Assembly: GCA_028877275.1 (NCBI GenBank) | Contig: JAPPFP010000014.1 | Location: forward strand, 186,001 to 250,000 | Direction: 5' to 3' | Source of the DNA: Acidobacteriota bacterium | Lineage (GTDB): Bacteria > Acidobacteriota > Thermoanaerobaculia > Multivoradales > Multivoraceae | DNA: 64,000 bases | Shown: piece after piece, positions 8,020-16,507 of the stretch | Position numbering within the stretch: position 1 is the stretch's first letter | Layout: each line of letters begins with the position of its first letter | Position numbers and translations under genes: made by a program | Notes under the pieces: model-generated | What the model was told of the DNA's origin: nothing | The model's database searches: none | The model's input: only the letters and a program-made list of their open reading frames with translations

Positions 8020-9348
8020 ATGACTGAGACGAACGATCAAGCGCTCGCTCAGGAGGCCGCGGAGAGCGACGTCCCCGCCGAGCAGGCTTCGGACGGGGCA
8101 GCGCCCGAAGAAGAACAGGTCGAGCCTGACCCCGAGGTTGCGGCCGCTCCCGAAGCCGAGGAAGAGCAAGCCGTCGAGGAGGTGCCACTGGCGGCATCGG
8201 CCCTTCCGTTCGCCGCCGCGCTCGAGGCGAAGAACCCCGTCGAGGGCAAGGTGATCGGCTGGAACAAGGGCGGCTTCCACATCGCCTCCGACGGCGTCAC
8301 GGCGTTCTGCCCGCGATCGCTCATGGAGCTGGGCAACCGGCCAAGGCCCCCTTCCCACTACGTCAACAACACGTACGCGTTCCACGTGCTCGAGATCAAG
8401 GAGGCCGGGCGGCGGATCGTGCTCACCCGGCGGCCGGCGATCCGAAACGAGCGGCGGCAGGCGCTGGACGAGATCCGCGCCAAGCAGGAGTCACGGGAAC
8501 CCGTGAGTGGCAAGGTGACGTCCGTCACCGAGTTCGGCGCCTTCGTCGACCTGGGCCGAGGTCTCGGCGGTCTGGTCCACCGCACCCAGATATCCCGTAC
8601 CCGCAACGGTGAACCCGCCGACCTCGTCAAGGTGGGCCAACAGGTCGAAGCTCTGGTCACGAAGGTCGAACAGAAGAACGGCAAGCGCAGCGCACGCATC
8701 TCGCTGTCGATGAAGGCTCTCGAGGCGGATCCGTGGAAGGAAACGGCGAAGGGCTTCAGCGCCGGCGATCAGTTCAAGGGCAAGGTGGTCCGGCATTGCG
8801 AGTTCGGCTTCTTCGTCGAACTGGCGCCCGGTCTCGACGGCCTGGTCCACACGTCCCAGCTTCCCATCGGCAAGTCGATGAGCCATCCCGGGTTCGCCAC
8901 CGGCGAAGAGATCGAAGGCTGGATCGTCGAAGTCGCGCCGAAGCGTCGCCGGATCGCCCTCTCCCTGCGCGAGGTGCCGGCAAGCGACCCCTGGAAGGAC
9001 CTGGGCAAGCAGTACGTCGAGGGCGCCGAGGTGGAAGGCAAGGTGGAGCAGGTGTCGCGCTTCGGCATTTTCGTCGAACTCGAGCCCGGGCTTACCGGCC
9101 TCCTGCCGATGTCCGCGGTGAAGCTTCCCGAAGGGGGTCTTGCGCGCCGCACCTATCCCCCCGGCCGGGAGATCAAGGTCGTGATCGAGAGCATCGACCG
9201 CAAGCGGCGGCGCCTGGGACTGGCGCCTCCGGGATCCCAGCTCGTCGGCACGAAGACGGACTACAAGAAGTACCGCCAGCGCCAGAAGGACTCGAGCGGC
9301 CTGAACGTGATGGCCGCCGCCTTCGCCAAACTCCAGCAGCCCAAGTAG
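8020..9348 (+). CDS. S1-repeat RNA-binding protein (ribosomal protein S1-like)
   Basis: A 442-residue protein with a very acidic, Glu/Ala-rich tail (1-68) followed by four S1 OB-fold repeats at about 73-138, 160-231, 250-316 and 335-403. Each begins with a version of G-K-V-x-x-V-x-x-F-G-x-F-V-x-L (for example GKVTSVTEFGAFVDL, then GLGGLVHRTQIS). It is shorter than E. coli S1 (six repeats) and the acidic tail is unusual. It probably binds mRNA or rRNA during translation, acting as an S1 paralogue or the main S1 of this organism; which one cannot be told here. No Shine-Dalgarno precedes the ATG, also seen for some S1 genes. DUF1820 follows 3 nt downstream. Confidence 0.9.
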   Translation: MTETNDQALAQEAAESDVPAEQASDGAAPEEEQVEPDPEVAAAPEAEEEQAVEEVPLAASALPFAAALEAKNPVEGKVIGWNKGGFHIASDGVTAFCPRSLMELGNRPRPPSHYVNNTYAFHVLEIKEAGRRIVLTRRPAIRNERRQALDEIRAKQESREPVSGKVTSVTEFGAFVDLGRGLGGLVHRTQISRTRNGEPADLVKVGQQVEALVTKVEQKNGKRSARISLSMKALEADPWKETAKGFSAGDQFKGKVVRHCEFGFFVELAPGLDGLVHTSQLPIGKSMSHPGFATGEEIEGWIVEVAPKRRRIALSLREVPASDPWKDLGKQYVEGAEVEGKVEQVSRFGIFVELEPGLTGLLPMSAVKLPEGGLARRTYPPGREIKVVIESIDRKRRRLGLAPPGSQLVGTKTDYKKYRQRQKDSSGLNVMAAAFAKLQQPK

Positions 9349-9351
9349 CCC

Positions 9352-9693
9352 GTGTCCGACGACCTGATCTACCGGGTGACCTTCCTGAGTCAAGGCGAAA
9401 TCTACGAGGTCTACGCCCGCTCGGTCTCCCAGGGCGGCCTGCTCGGCTTCGTCGAGATCGGCGAGCTCGTGTTCGGGGAGAGGACCCAGGTCGTCGTCGA
9501 CCCCTCGGAAGAACGGCTCCAGCGCGAGTTCAAGGGGGTTCGCCGCACCTACCTGCCCATGCACTCCGTCCTGCGCATCGATCAGGTCACGAAACAGGGC
9601 ACGGCGCGAATACGGGATGTCGAACGCCCGGAGAGCCGCAAGGTGACGCCGTTCCCGATGCCGATCTACACCCCCGGTGGAGAGACCAAATGA
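9352..9693 (+). CDS. DUF1820 family protein
   Basis: A 113-residue small soluble protein of the DUF1820 family, recognisable by IYRVTFLSQGEIYEVYAR, GLLGFVEIGELVFGE, a VVVDPSEERLQREF segment and RTYLPMHSVLRIDQV. Its function is unknown. The start is GTG, 3 nt after the stop of the S1-repeat gene. Its TGA overlaps the ATG of the OmpH gene (ATGA, 9690-9693), so all three genes form one tightly coupled operon. Linkage to an RNA-binding protein hints at a translation-related role, but that is only context. No signal peptide or membrane segment is visible. Confidence 0.88.
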   Translation: MSDDLIYRVTFLSQGEIYEVYARSVSQGGLLGFVEIGELVFGERTQVVVDPSEERLQREFKGVRRTYLPMHSVLRIDQVTKQGTARIRDVERPESRKVTPFPMPIYTPGGETK

Positions 9694-10232
9694 CCAGTCG
9701 CCGCCTCATCCTCTGCTCGCTTGCCGCCCTGCTGGCGGCCACCGCCTCGCCGGCGCTCCATGCCCAGGAGGCAACTCGCGTCGCCTCGATCAACGTCGAA
9801 CTCGTCGTCGCCGAAGCTCGCGAGGGAAGGGAACTCGCGGCGTTCCTCCAGCAGATCGAGACGGAGACCCGGACCGCCCTGGAAGCAAACGCCGGCCGGG
9901 TCGAAGCGCTGCGTCAGAGCGCCGCCGGCAAGAGTCAGGACGAGCTGCGCGGCATCCAGCACCAGATCGAGGACCTGCAACGCGAATCCCAGCGCCTCGC
10001 CAACGACGTCGAGCGCCGCGCGGCGAAGCGACAGGAGGAAACGCTGCAACAGATCAACGAGCGCCTGCGTCCGATCGTTCAGCAGTTGATCGACGAGAAC
10101 GGCTACGACCTGATCCTGAACGCCAGCATCGGCGGCGTGCTCCATGCCAGCGCCCGCGTCGACCTGACGCAACGTGTCATCGAGATGCTCCAGGCGCAGG
10201 AGCAGCAGGAAGAAGCCAGTCAGGAACCCTGA
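9690..10232 (+). CDS. OmpH/Skp-like periplasmic chaperone
   Basis: A 180-residue protein with a Sec signal peptide (LILCSLAALLAATASPALHAQ, cleavage likely after AHAQ-type residues near 26). The mature part is almost entirely helical: strand ATRVASINVELVVAEA, a long charged coiled coil (about 45-135, rich in E/Q/R), then VQQLIDENGYDLILNAS and a final strand-helix. This is the Skp/OmpH layout, in which trimers grip unfolded outer-membrane proteins with coiled-coil arms. The ATG at 9690 overlaps the DUF1820 stop. Operon placement with S1-repeat and DUF1820 genes, rather than with bamA/lpxD, is unusual. Reading frames upstream of the ATG belong to shadow ORFs. Confidence 0.88.
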   Translation: MTSRRLILCSLAALLAATASPALHAQEATRVASINVELVVAEAREGRELAAFLQQIETETRTALEANAGRVEALRQSAAGKSQDELRGIQHQIEDLQRESQRLANDVERRAAKRQEETLQQINERLRPIVQQLIDENGYDLILNASIGGVLHASARVDLTQRVIEMLQAQEQQEEASQEP

Positions 10233-10253
10233 CGGCGGGCACCGCCGCGCCGG

Positions 10254-11576
10254 CTACGGAGGCGCCGCGCGCCCGCGGTACAACTCGTACGACCGGCTGT
10301 GCCGGTTCGAGAGGTCGATGTCCCGGCCGCGGACAATCACGTGGCGCACGGCAGTTCGGACCTCCAGAGGGTCACCGTCGGTGACGATCAGGTTCGCCCA
10401 CTTACCCGCGTCGATCGAGCCCAGGCGATCGTCCAGTCCCAGGATCTCCGCAGCACCGAGCGTAAGGGACCGCAGCGCGGCTTCCGGGTCGAGACCGAAG
10501 GCGACCGCGGTCGCCGCTTCGTACGGCAGGACCCGTGCGCTCGACGAGTCGAATGTACCGAAGGCGATCGCAACACCGGCTCGCTGGAGTTCGGCGGGCG
10601 ACGTGAACGGGGCGTCGTAGGCGTCGTCGTCCTGCACCGGCAATGCCTGGACGGCGCCCAGGATGACCGGTACGCCCTTCTCGCCGAGCAGTTCCGCCTC
10701 TTTCGCCGCATCCCGTCCCGAGGCCAGCACCAGCCGCAGGCCGTGCTTCTCGGCGAAGGCCACGGCGTCGCGGATCGCCCGCGCCCGGTCGGCGACGACG
10801 ATCAGCGGCGCCTCGCCCCGGTTGACCGCGGCCACGCCTTCCAGGGCGTGGTTGCGCTCGACCGCGGCTCCGGATCCGGCGGCCGACCGGGCGTGGTCGT
10901 ACTGGCGAGCCGCTTCGATCCATTCCGCCAGCTCCTCGACCGTGCGGTCGTACTCCTTCTTCGCCTCCGAGAACTTCTTCTCGCGCACGCTGAAGGTCGA
11001 GAAGTCGAACTCCCGCGTCTCCAGGCTGGGCCACTCGAGGACCAGACCGACGCTCGGCTCGATCGCCATCTCCTCCACCGTCCAGCCGTCGAGCAGCACC
11101 GCCGACGCCTGACCCGCCCAGGGGCCGCCGGCTGGCGCCGACACGACGTGGGTGATGCCGTTCGCCCGGGTCACCGGGATGATCTCGCTCGCCGGGTGAA
11201 TCGCTTCGATGGCCCTGAGGTGAGGCGTGTCCCCCAGCTCCGTCGTGTCCTGCGTGGCCGAGATCGAGCCGATCTCCGACAGCCCGATGGACGTGAAGGC
11301 GTTGAACAGGCCGGGATAGACGTGCAGGCCGGCGGCGTCGATGATCTCGGCGTCCGGTGGCGCCGCGACGTCGGCGCCGGCCGCCTCGATCAGGCCGTCT
11401 CGCACGATCAACGTTCCGACGTAGGACGGTCCCGAGACCGGATGCACCGTGCCGCCCTCGATCGCCAGGGTCTGCGCCGTCGCCGGCCCCGCGACCAACG
11501 CCAGGGCAAGGGCCGTCAACGCGGCGCCCGCCGATCGCGACCGCCATCCGCTCGTTCGCTGGCTGAGTTCGCTCAA
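10254..11576 (-). CDS. Exported amidohydrolase-like protein lacking the metal-site histidines
   Basis: A 440-residue protein starting at a TTG that overlaps the stop of the larger amidohydrolase gene (TTGA). The next residues form a clean signal peptide (RSAGAALTALALALVAGPATAQ), which fixes this start although the frame is open further upstream. The fold reads as amidohydrolase: a composite beta-sandwich start (LAIEGGTVHPVSGPSYVGTL), then DAAGLHVYPGLFNAF, and at the end LTLGAAEILGLDDRLGSIDAGKWANLIV. The H-x-H after the first strand is replaced by N-A-F, and the later metal His residues are not found; a late Asp may remain (GTFDSS). It may be a non-catalytic partner of the neighbouring enzyme. 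The substrate is unknown. Confidence 0.82.
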   Translation of the reverse strand: MSELSQRTSGWRSRSAGAALTALALALVAGPATAQTLAIEGGTVHPVSGPSYVGTLIVRDGLIEAAGADVAAPPDAEIIDAAGLHVYPGLFNAFTSIGLSEIGSISATQDTTELGDTPHLRAIEAIHPASEIIPVTRANGITHVVSAPAGGPWAGQASAVLLDGWTVEEMAIEPSVGLVLEWPSLETREFDFSTFSVREKKFSEAKKEYDRTVEELAEWIEAARQYDHARSAAGSGAAVERNHALEGVAAVNRGEAPLIVVADRARAIRDAVAFAEKHGLRLVLASGRDAAKEAELLGEKGVPVILGAVQALPVQDDDAYDAPFTSPAELQRAGVAIAFGTFDSSSARVLPYEAATAVAFGLDPEAALRSLTLGAAEILGLDDRLGSIDAGKWANLIVTDGDPLEVRTAVRHVIVRGRDIDLSNRHSRSYELYRGRAAPP

Positions 11577-14401
11577 GGCGCCTCCCCGCCGTCCCCGTCC
11601 GAGGACTCCATGAGCGACTGCTCGAGCGCCCCCAGATGCCGCTGGCGCACACCGTCCAGCTCGCGGTCGAAGTAGACGTTGCCGTCCACCAGCGTCGTCT
11701 GCACGACCGCGTAGGAACTCAGCGGATGGCGGTCGTAAACGACGAGATCCGCGTCCTTGCCGACTTCGATCGAGCCGACCCGGTCGTCGATTCCGAGCTG
11801 CTTCGCCGGGTTGATCGTGACGAGGGCGAGCGCCTGCTCGTCGCTCAGGCCACCCCACTTCACCGACTTGGCCGCCTCGTGATTCAGGTGGCGCATCTCC
11901 TCCGCGTCGTCCGAGTTGATCGACGACAGCACGCCCCGGTCGGTCATCAGCGCCGCGTTGTGGGGGATCGCCTCGAAGGCCTCGACCTTGTAGGCCCACC
12001 AGTCGGAGAAGGTGGAAGCGCCGGCGCCGTGCGCCGCGATCTCGTCGGCCACCCGGTAGCCCTCCAACACGTGCTGCAGCGTGGCGATCCGGAACCCGAG
12101 TTCCTCCGCCAGCCGGAGCAACTGGAGGATCTCGTCGGCCCGGTAGCTGTGGGCATGGACCAGTCGCTCGCCCTCCAGGATCTCGACCAGCGCCTCGAGT
12201 TCCAGGTCGCGCGCCGGCGGCCGGCTGCGCTCGCCGGCGGCTTCCGCCGCGCGATGACGTGCCCAGGCATCCCGGTACCCGGCGGCCTCCGTGAACGCCT
12301 CCCGAATCACGTCGAGGACGCCCATCCGGGTCGCCGGGTAGCGGCGCGGCCCCTGGCCGAAAGACCGTGACCGCTTCGGGTTCTCGCCGAGCGCGAACTT
12401 GATGCCCGGAGGCGCTCCCTCGAAACGCATGCCGTCGGCATCCTGGCCCCAGCGAAGCTTCAGAACCTGGTTCTGGCCGCCGATCGGATTCGCGCTGCCG
12501 TGGAGCACGTTGATCGTCGTGACGCCGCCGGCGAGCGCCCGGTAGATCGCGATGTCGGTCGGATCGACGACATCCTCGATCCGCACCATCGCGGTCACCG
12601 CCAGGCTGCCCTCGTTGACGCCCCCCGCGGTCGCGATGTGCGAGTGGGCGTCGATGATGCCCGGGATCACGTAGCCGCCCCCGGCGTCGATCACGTGCGC
12701 GCCGCTCGGCACCCTGACACCGCTGCCCACCCTGGCGATCCGGCCATCCCGCACGACGACCGTGCCGTTCTCGATCGTCTCGCCGGCCATCGTCAGGACA
12801 GTGGCGCCCGTGATCGCCAGCACGTCGTCCTCGCGGTAGGGACCGGTCATCGGGACCATCCCGTCGCCGGCGACTTCCGCGTACTTCTCCGCGACCTCGG
12901 CCAGCCGCATCGGCGCGAGCGCTTCGCTCGAACCGCCGCGCCGGCCGCCTGGGCCACCAGGGCCGCGCGGTCCGCGCGGCCGCGCCTCATCCGGTTCCCC
13001 AGCCGATTCGGCTTCCTGAGCGGTCTCACCGTTCTCAGCATCGTCCCCGGCCTCGTCACCCTCGGAGACCGCGTACCGGACGCCGTCGATGAACACCGCC
13101 TCGACCCGCGCCGACTCCTGCCACGGGTAGCCGTCGGCCAGCACGAGGTCCGCCCCCATTCCCGCGGCTACCGTGCCGATCCGGTCCTCCAGGCCGTGGA
13201 CCGCCGCCGCGTCCCGGGTGAGCGCCTGAAGCGCCCTGGCCGGTTCGAGGCCACCCTCGATCGCCCGGCGCACGCCCGCCAGGAAGTCGTCCGCGCCGTT
13301 TGCGCCGCCGGAGCTGAACGCGAACTGCACGCCGGCATCGGCCAGTTCGACCGGCGTCGTCGGCGCCATACGCTCGTGGAGGATCTCGCGGAGCGGCCGG
13401 TCCGCGTCCGGATCCCGGTCGCGCTCCGGCAGCGGCTCCGGCCAGTCGACATCCATCAGCACAGCCACGCCGGCATCCGCGAGTTCGCCGGCCAGCCGAT
13501 AACCCTCCTGGCCGCCGTACAGCGCGAAGTCGAGACCGAACTCCTCGCCGAGCCGGAGTGCCCGGTCGATCTCGACCGCGCTCGAGCCCGGCAGGAGGAT
13601 CCGTTCCTCCCCCGAAGCGACGGCCGCCAGGGGCGCCAGGGTTCGATCGAACTCCGGCCGCCGCCAGCCGGAGGGATCGGCCTCGTAGGCGGTGGTCGCG
13701 GCGGCGTAGTGAGCCGCGTCCAGGAGCAGTTGCCGGAAGTAGGCAACCCTGCCCATCAGGGCGCCCGGATAGGAGCCGAAGCCGCCCCCGCCGCTCAGTG
13801 ACGCCACCTGGGCCAGTTCGGGAGCAATCACCTGGTGTTCCGGATCGCGACCGGGAGCGCCCAGCCGAACCAGCGACAGCCGGCCCGGGAACAGCCCGTC
13901 GCCCGGCCTTGCCGCGATCGAGGTGACACCGGCCTTGCGCCAGGCCTCGACCGCCTCCGCGTCCAGCGTGAGGTCGTCGGCCGCGAGCTTCCAGGGGGTC
14001 GTCAGCGGGCGATCCTCCGGGCCGCGAGGCAGGGCCCGCTCAGGGTCCGGCCGGCGCCGCTGGCCGCCGGGCGTCGCGCCCGGGCCGCCGGGAGACCGCC
14101 GGGACTGCGGCAGACTCCCCATCGCGTCGATCAGGCCCGGATAGACCGTGAGTCCCTCACCGTCGATGACCCAGGCGTGAGCCGGGATCGCCGCGTCCTC
14201 TGCAACGGCTGTGATCGTGCCGTTCTCGATGACGACGGTCGCGCGCTCCAGGACCGTGCCGTCGCCGACCTCGACCCGCACGCCCTCGATGGCGTAGAAG
14301 GGAGGCGGCTCCGGCGGAGGACCGGCAACGAGCGGCAGGGCAACCAGCACCCCTGCGATTGCCAATCGAAGCGCTCGTCCGGTCGTGGCGATCAGCTCCA
14401 T
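11573..14401 (-). CDS. Large exported two-module amidohydrolase
   Basis: A 942-residue exported protein (signal peptide at about 1-28, ALRLAIAGVLVALPLVAG). It holds two amidohydrolase modules. The N-terminal module (about 38-440) has GLTVYPGLIDAMGS where H-x-H is expected and appears metal-less. An acidic linker and an RG-rich linker (RPRGPRGPGGPGGRRGG) follow. The C-terminal module (about 520-925) retains YVIPGIIDAHSHIATAG (H-x-H), a His in HSYRADEIL, another in LQHVLEGYRVADEIAAHG and the late Asp in SINSDDAEE, so it should be active. Imidazolonepropionase-like exported amidohydrolases of this type cleave cyclic amides or peptides; the substrate is unknown. It is followed by the 440-residue homologue through a TTGA overlap and preceded by nth after 16 nt. 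Confidence 0.88.
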   Translation of the reverse strand: MELIATTGRALRLAIAGVLVALPLVAGPPPEPPPFYAIEGVRVEVGDGTVLERATVVIENGTITAVAEDAAIPAHAWVIDGEGLTVYPGLIDAMGSLPQSRRSPGGPGATPGGQRRRPDPERALPRGPEDRPLTTPWKLAADDLTLDAEAVEAWRKAGVTSIAARPGDGLFPGRLSLVRLGAPGRDPEHQVIAPELAQVASLSGGGGFGSYPGALMGRVAYFRQLLLDAAHYAAATTAYEADPSGWRRPEFDRTLAPLAAVASGEERILLPGSSAVEIDRALRLGEEFGLDFALYGGQEGYRLAGELADAGVAVLMDVDWPEPLPERDRDPDADRPLREILHERMAPTTPVELADAGVQFAFSSGGANGADDFLAGVRRAIEGGLEPARALQALTRDAAAVHGLEDRIGTVAAGMGADLVLADGYPWQESARVEAVFIDGVRYAVSEGDEAGDDAENGETAQEAESAGEPDEARPRGPRGPGGPGGRRGGSSEALAPMRLAEVAEKYAEVAGDGMVPMTGPYREDDVLAITGATVLTMAGETIENGTVVVRDGRIARVGSGVRVPSGAHVIDAGGGYVIPGIIDAHSHIATAGGVNEGSLAVTAMVRIEDVVDPTDIAIYRALAGGVTTINVLHGSANPIGGQNQVLKLRWGQDADGMRFEGAPPGIKFALGENPKRSRSFGQGPRRYPATRMGVLDVIREAFTEAAGYRDAWARHRAAEAAGERSRPPARDLELEALVEILEGERLVHAHSYRADEILQLLRLAEELGFRIATLQHVLEGYRVADEIAAHGAGASTFSDWWAYKVEAFEAIPHNAALMTDRGVLSSINSDDAEEMRHLNHEAAKSVKWGGLSDEQALALVTINPAKQLGIDDRVGSIEVGKDADLVVYDRHPLSSYAVVQTTLVDGNVYFDRELDGVRQRHLGALEQSLMESSDGDGGEAP

Positions 14402-14417
14402 AACGAACCGCGGCAGC

Positions 14418-15086
14418 CTAGCAGTCCGGTAAGCCGTTGCGCGGGCACCACTTCGCCAGCGTGCAGTTCGCGCAGTCGGGCCGTCGCGCGGCGCAGACGC
14501 GGCGGCCGTGCCAGATGATCGCGTGGCCCATGAAGATCCACCTGTCCTGCGGTAGCCGGTTCATCAGGTCCCGTTCGACCTTGACCGCGTCTCTTTCGGG
14601 GCTGATGCCAAGGCGCCGGGCCAGGCGACCGATGTGGGTGTCGACGACGACGCCGACCGGCTTCCTGAACCAGGTGCCGAGCACCACGTTCGCCGTCTTC
14701 CGCGCCACGCCCGGCAGGGTGATCAGGTCTTCCATCGTGTCCGGCACTTCGCCGCCGAACTCGTCGGTGATCTTCCGGGCTGCTCCCAGCACGCTCTTCG
14801 TCTTGTTGCGGAAGAAGCCGGTACTGCGGATCTCCTGCTCGAAGACGGCCGGATCGGCGGCGGCGAAGTCCTCTGCACTGCGGTAACGCCGGAAGAGAGC
14901 CTCAGTGACCTGGTTCACGCGGACGTCGGTCGACTGGGCCGACAGAATCGTGGCGATCAGGAGCTGCAGCGCGTTCTCGTGCCGCAGTTCGCAATCGGCG
15001 TCCGGGTAGAGACGTTCAAGTTCCGCCAGCACCTCCCGAAGCGCCGACTCGGTGATCGGCTCGAAGGGACCTTCCGGTTTGGGCAC
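14418..15086 (-). CDS. nth: Endonuclease III (DNA glycosylase/AP lyase)
   Basis: A 222-residue base-excision repair enzyme that removes oxidised pyrimidines and cleaves the AP site. The helix-hairpin-helix reads LPGVARKTANVVLG with the catalytic Lys, and the catalytic Asp is in VVVDTHIGRLARRLG. The [4Fe-4S] cluster loop is complete, with Cys spacing C-x6-C-x2-C-x5-C in CAARRPDCANCTLAKWC. The start is a GTG two bases after the M20 hydrolase stop; no other start gives the standard N-terminus. It lies between two exported hydrolase genes on the same strand, probably as a passenger in their transcript. Confidence 0.97.
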   Translation of the reverse strand: MPKPEGPFEPITESALREVLAELERLYPDADCELRHENALQLLIATILSAQSTDVRVNQVTEALFRRYRSAEDFAAADPAVFEQEIRSTGFFRNKTKSVLGAARKITDEFGGEVPDTMEDLITLPGVARKTANVVLGTWFRKPVGVVVDTHIGRLARRLGISPERDAVKVERDLMNRLPQDRWIFMGHAIIWHGRRVCAARRPDCANCTLAKWCPRNGLPDC

Positions 15087-15088
15087 CG

Positions 15089-16435
15089 CTAGGGCTGCAG
15101 CAGGTCGAGAACAGCCAGCGTCATCGCCTCGACGCCGGCGCGGATCGAAGGCTCCGGCTCGATGCGGAAGAAAGGCGAGTGATGCGACGGCACCGGCGGT
15201 CCGCCGGCCGCCTCCGCTTCCAGGTCGGCAGGGTCCGTGCCGCCAACGTTGAAGTAGGTGCCGGGCACCTTGTGCTCCGTGCGGACGAAGTAGGCGAAGT
15301 CCTCGGCGCCCATGCCCGAGGGCGGCTCGCTGTAGAACACGTCATCGCCCATGCCGTCAGCGATCGCGGACCGCACGCGGACCGCAAGTTCCGGGTCGTT
15401 CACCGTGACCGGCGTCGACTCCTTCGTGCGCACCACCTTCGGCAGCAGCGAAGCCGGAAGGCCGGCCGCCCTGCCGACACCCTCCGCGATCCGCTCGATC
15501 GCGGAGAGCAACTGTTCCCGCGTTTCCTCGTTGTTCGCTCGCACGGTGAGCTGCAGTTCCACCCGGTCCGGGATCACGTTGTGCTTGAAGCCGCCATGGA
15601 TCGCGCCGACCGTCACGACACCGGGATCGAGCGGGTTGAGCTCGCGGCTCACGATGCCCTGGAGCGCGACGACGAGCTGCGCCGCGATGTAGATCGGATC
15701 CTTGCCCCGGTGCGGCGATGCTCCATGCGCGCCGACCCCGAACACCGTGATGTCGACGCTGTCCGAGGACGACGCGAGCAGCCCCGGCGGCACCTCGATC
15801 TTGCCGGCGGGTTTGCCCGCCGAGACGTGCAACGCCAACGCGTAGTCCGGCACGCCGAAGCGCTCGTACAGGCCGTCCTCCAGCATTTCGCGGGCGCCCA
15901 TGATCCGTTCTTCCGCCGGCTGGCCGACGAACATCACCGTGCCCGACCACTGATCGCGCATCGCGGCGAGCCGCCGCGCCACGCCGACCATCGTCGTGAT
16001 GTGCATGTCGTGGCCGCAGGCGTGCATGACCGGGACTTCCTCGCCGGAGAGGTCGACCTGGGTGGCCGTCGAGGCGTACGGCAGCTCTGATTCCTCCGCC
16101 ACCGGCAGACCGTCCATGTCGGCCCGCACGAGGACCAGGGGTCCCTCGCCGTTCTCCATCATGCCGACGATCCCGGTGCGGCCGATCCCCTCCGTCACCT
16201 CGACGCCCGACTTGCGGAGTTCATCCGCCAGGCGGGCGGCCGTCTCGTGCTCCAGGAAGGAGAGCTCAGGGTTGCGGTGGAAGTGCTCGAAGAGCGACTT
16301 CAGTTCCGTCCGGTAGTCGTCGGCGATCGCGTCGGCGAGGTCCTGGGCTGGACTGATGCGCGGGGCGGCGAGGACCGCGATCAGGGAAAGGGAGATGACA
16401 GACAGGGAACGGGCGCTACGCATGAAGGACTTCAC
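15089..16435 (-). CDS. Exported M20 family amidohydrolase/peptidase
   Basis: A 448-residue zinc hydrolase of the M20D (hippurate hydrolase / aminoacylase-like) family with a Sec signal peptide (SLSVISLSLIAVLAAPRISPAQ). Metal and catalytic motifs are VRADMDGLPVAEE, MHACGHDMHITTMVG (Cys and His ligands), the catalytic Glu pair in GQPAEERIMGAREML, the dimerisation-domain motif GAHGASPHRGKDPIY, and a final MGAEDFAYFV with a Glu ligand. It would hydrolyse N-acyl amino acids or similar amides in the periplasm. It starts the run M20-nth-amidohydrolase-amidohydrolase on the minus strand with 2-16 nt gaps or overlaps, suggesting co-transcription of three amide hydrolase genes. Confidence 0.93.
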   Translation of the reverse strand: MKSFMRSARSLSVISLSLIAVLAAPRISPAQDLADAIADDYRTELKSLFEHFHRNPELSFLEHETAARLADELRKSGVEVTEGIGRTGIVGMMENGEGPLVLVRADMDGLPVAEESELPYASTATQVDLSGEEVPVMHACGHDMHITTMVGVARRLAAMRDQWSGTVMFVGQPAEERIMGAREMLEDGLYERFGVPDYALALHVSAGKPAGKIEVPPGLLASSSDSVDITVFGVGAHGASPHRGKDPIYIAAQLVVALQGIVSRELNPLDPGVVTVGAIHGGFKHNVIPDRVELQLTVRANNEETREQLLSAIERIAEGVGRAAGLPASLLPKVVRTKESTPVTVNDPELAVRVRSAIADGMGDDVFYSEPPSGMGAEDFAYFVRTEHKVPGTYFNVGGTDPADLEAEAAGGPPVPSHHSPFFRIEPEPSIRAGVEAMTLAVLDLLQP

Positions 16436-16507
16436 GATAGCCCGATCGTACCCGGGGCGCGTCCGAGAAGAGCCAGCGACCGTCGGCGAGCCACTTGCCA
16501 GGCAGGT

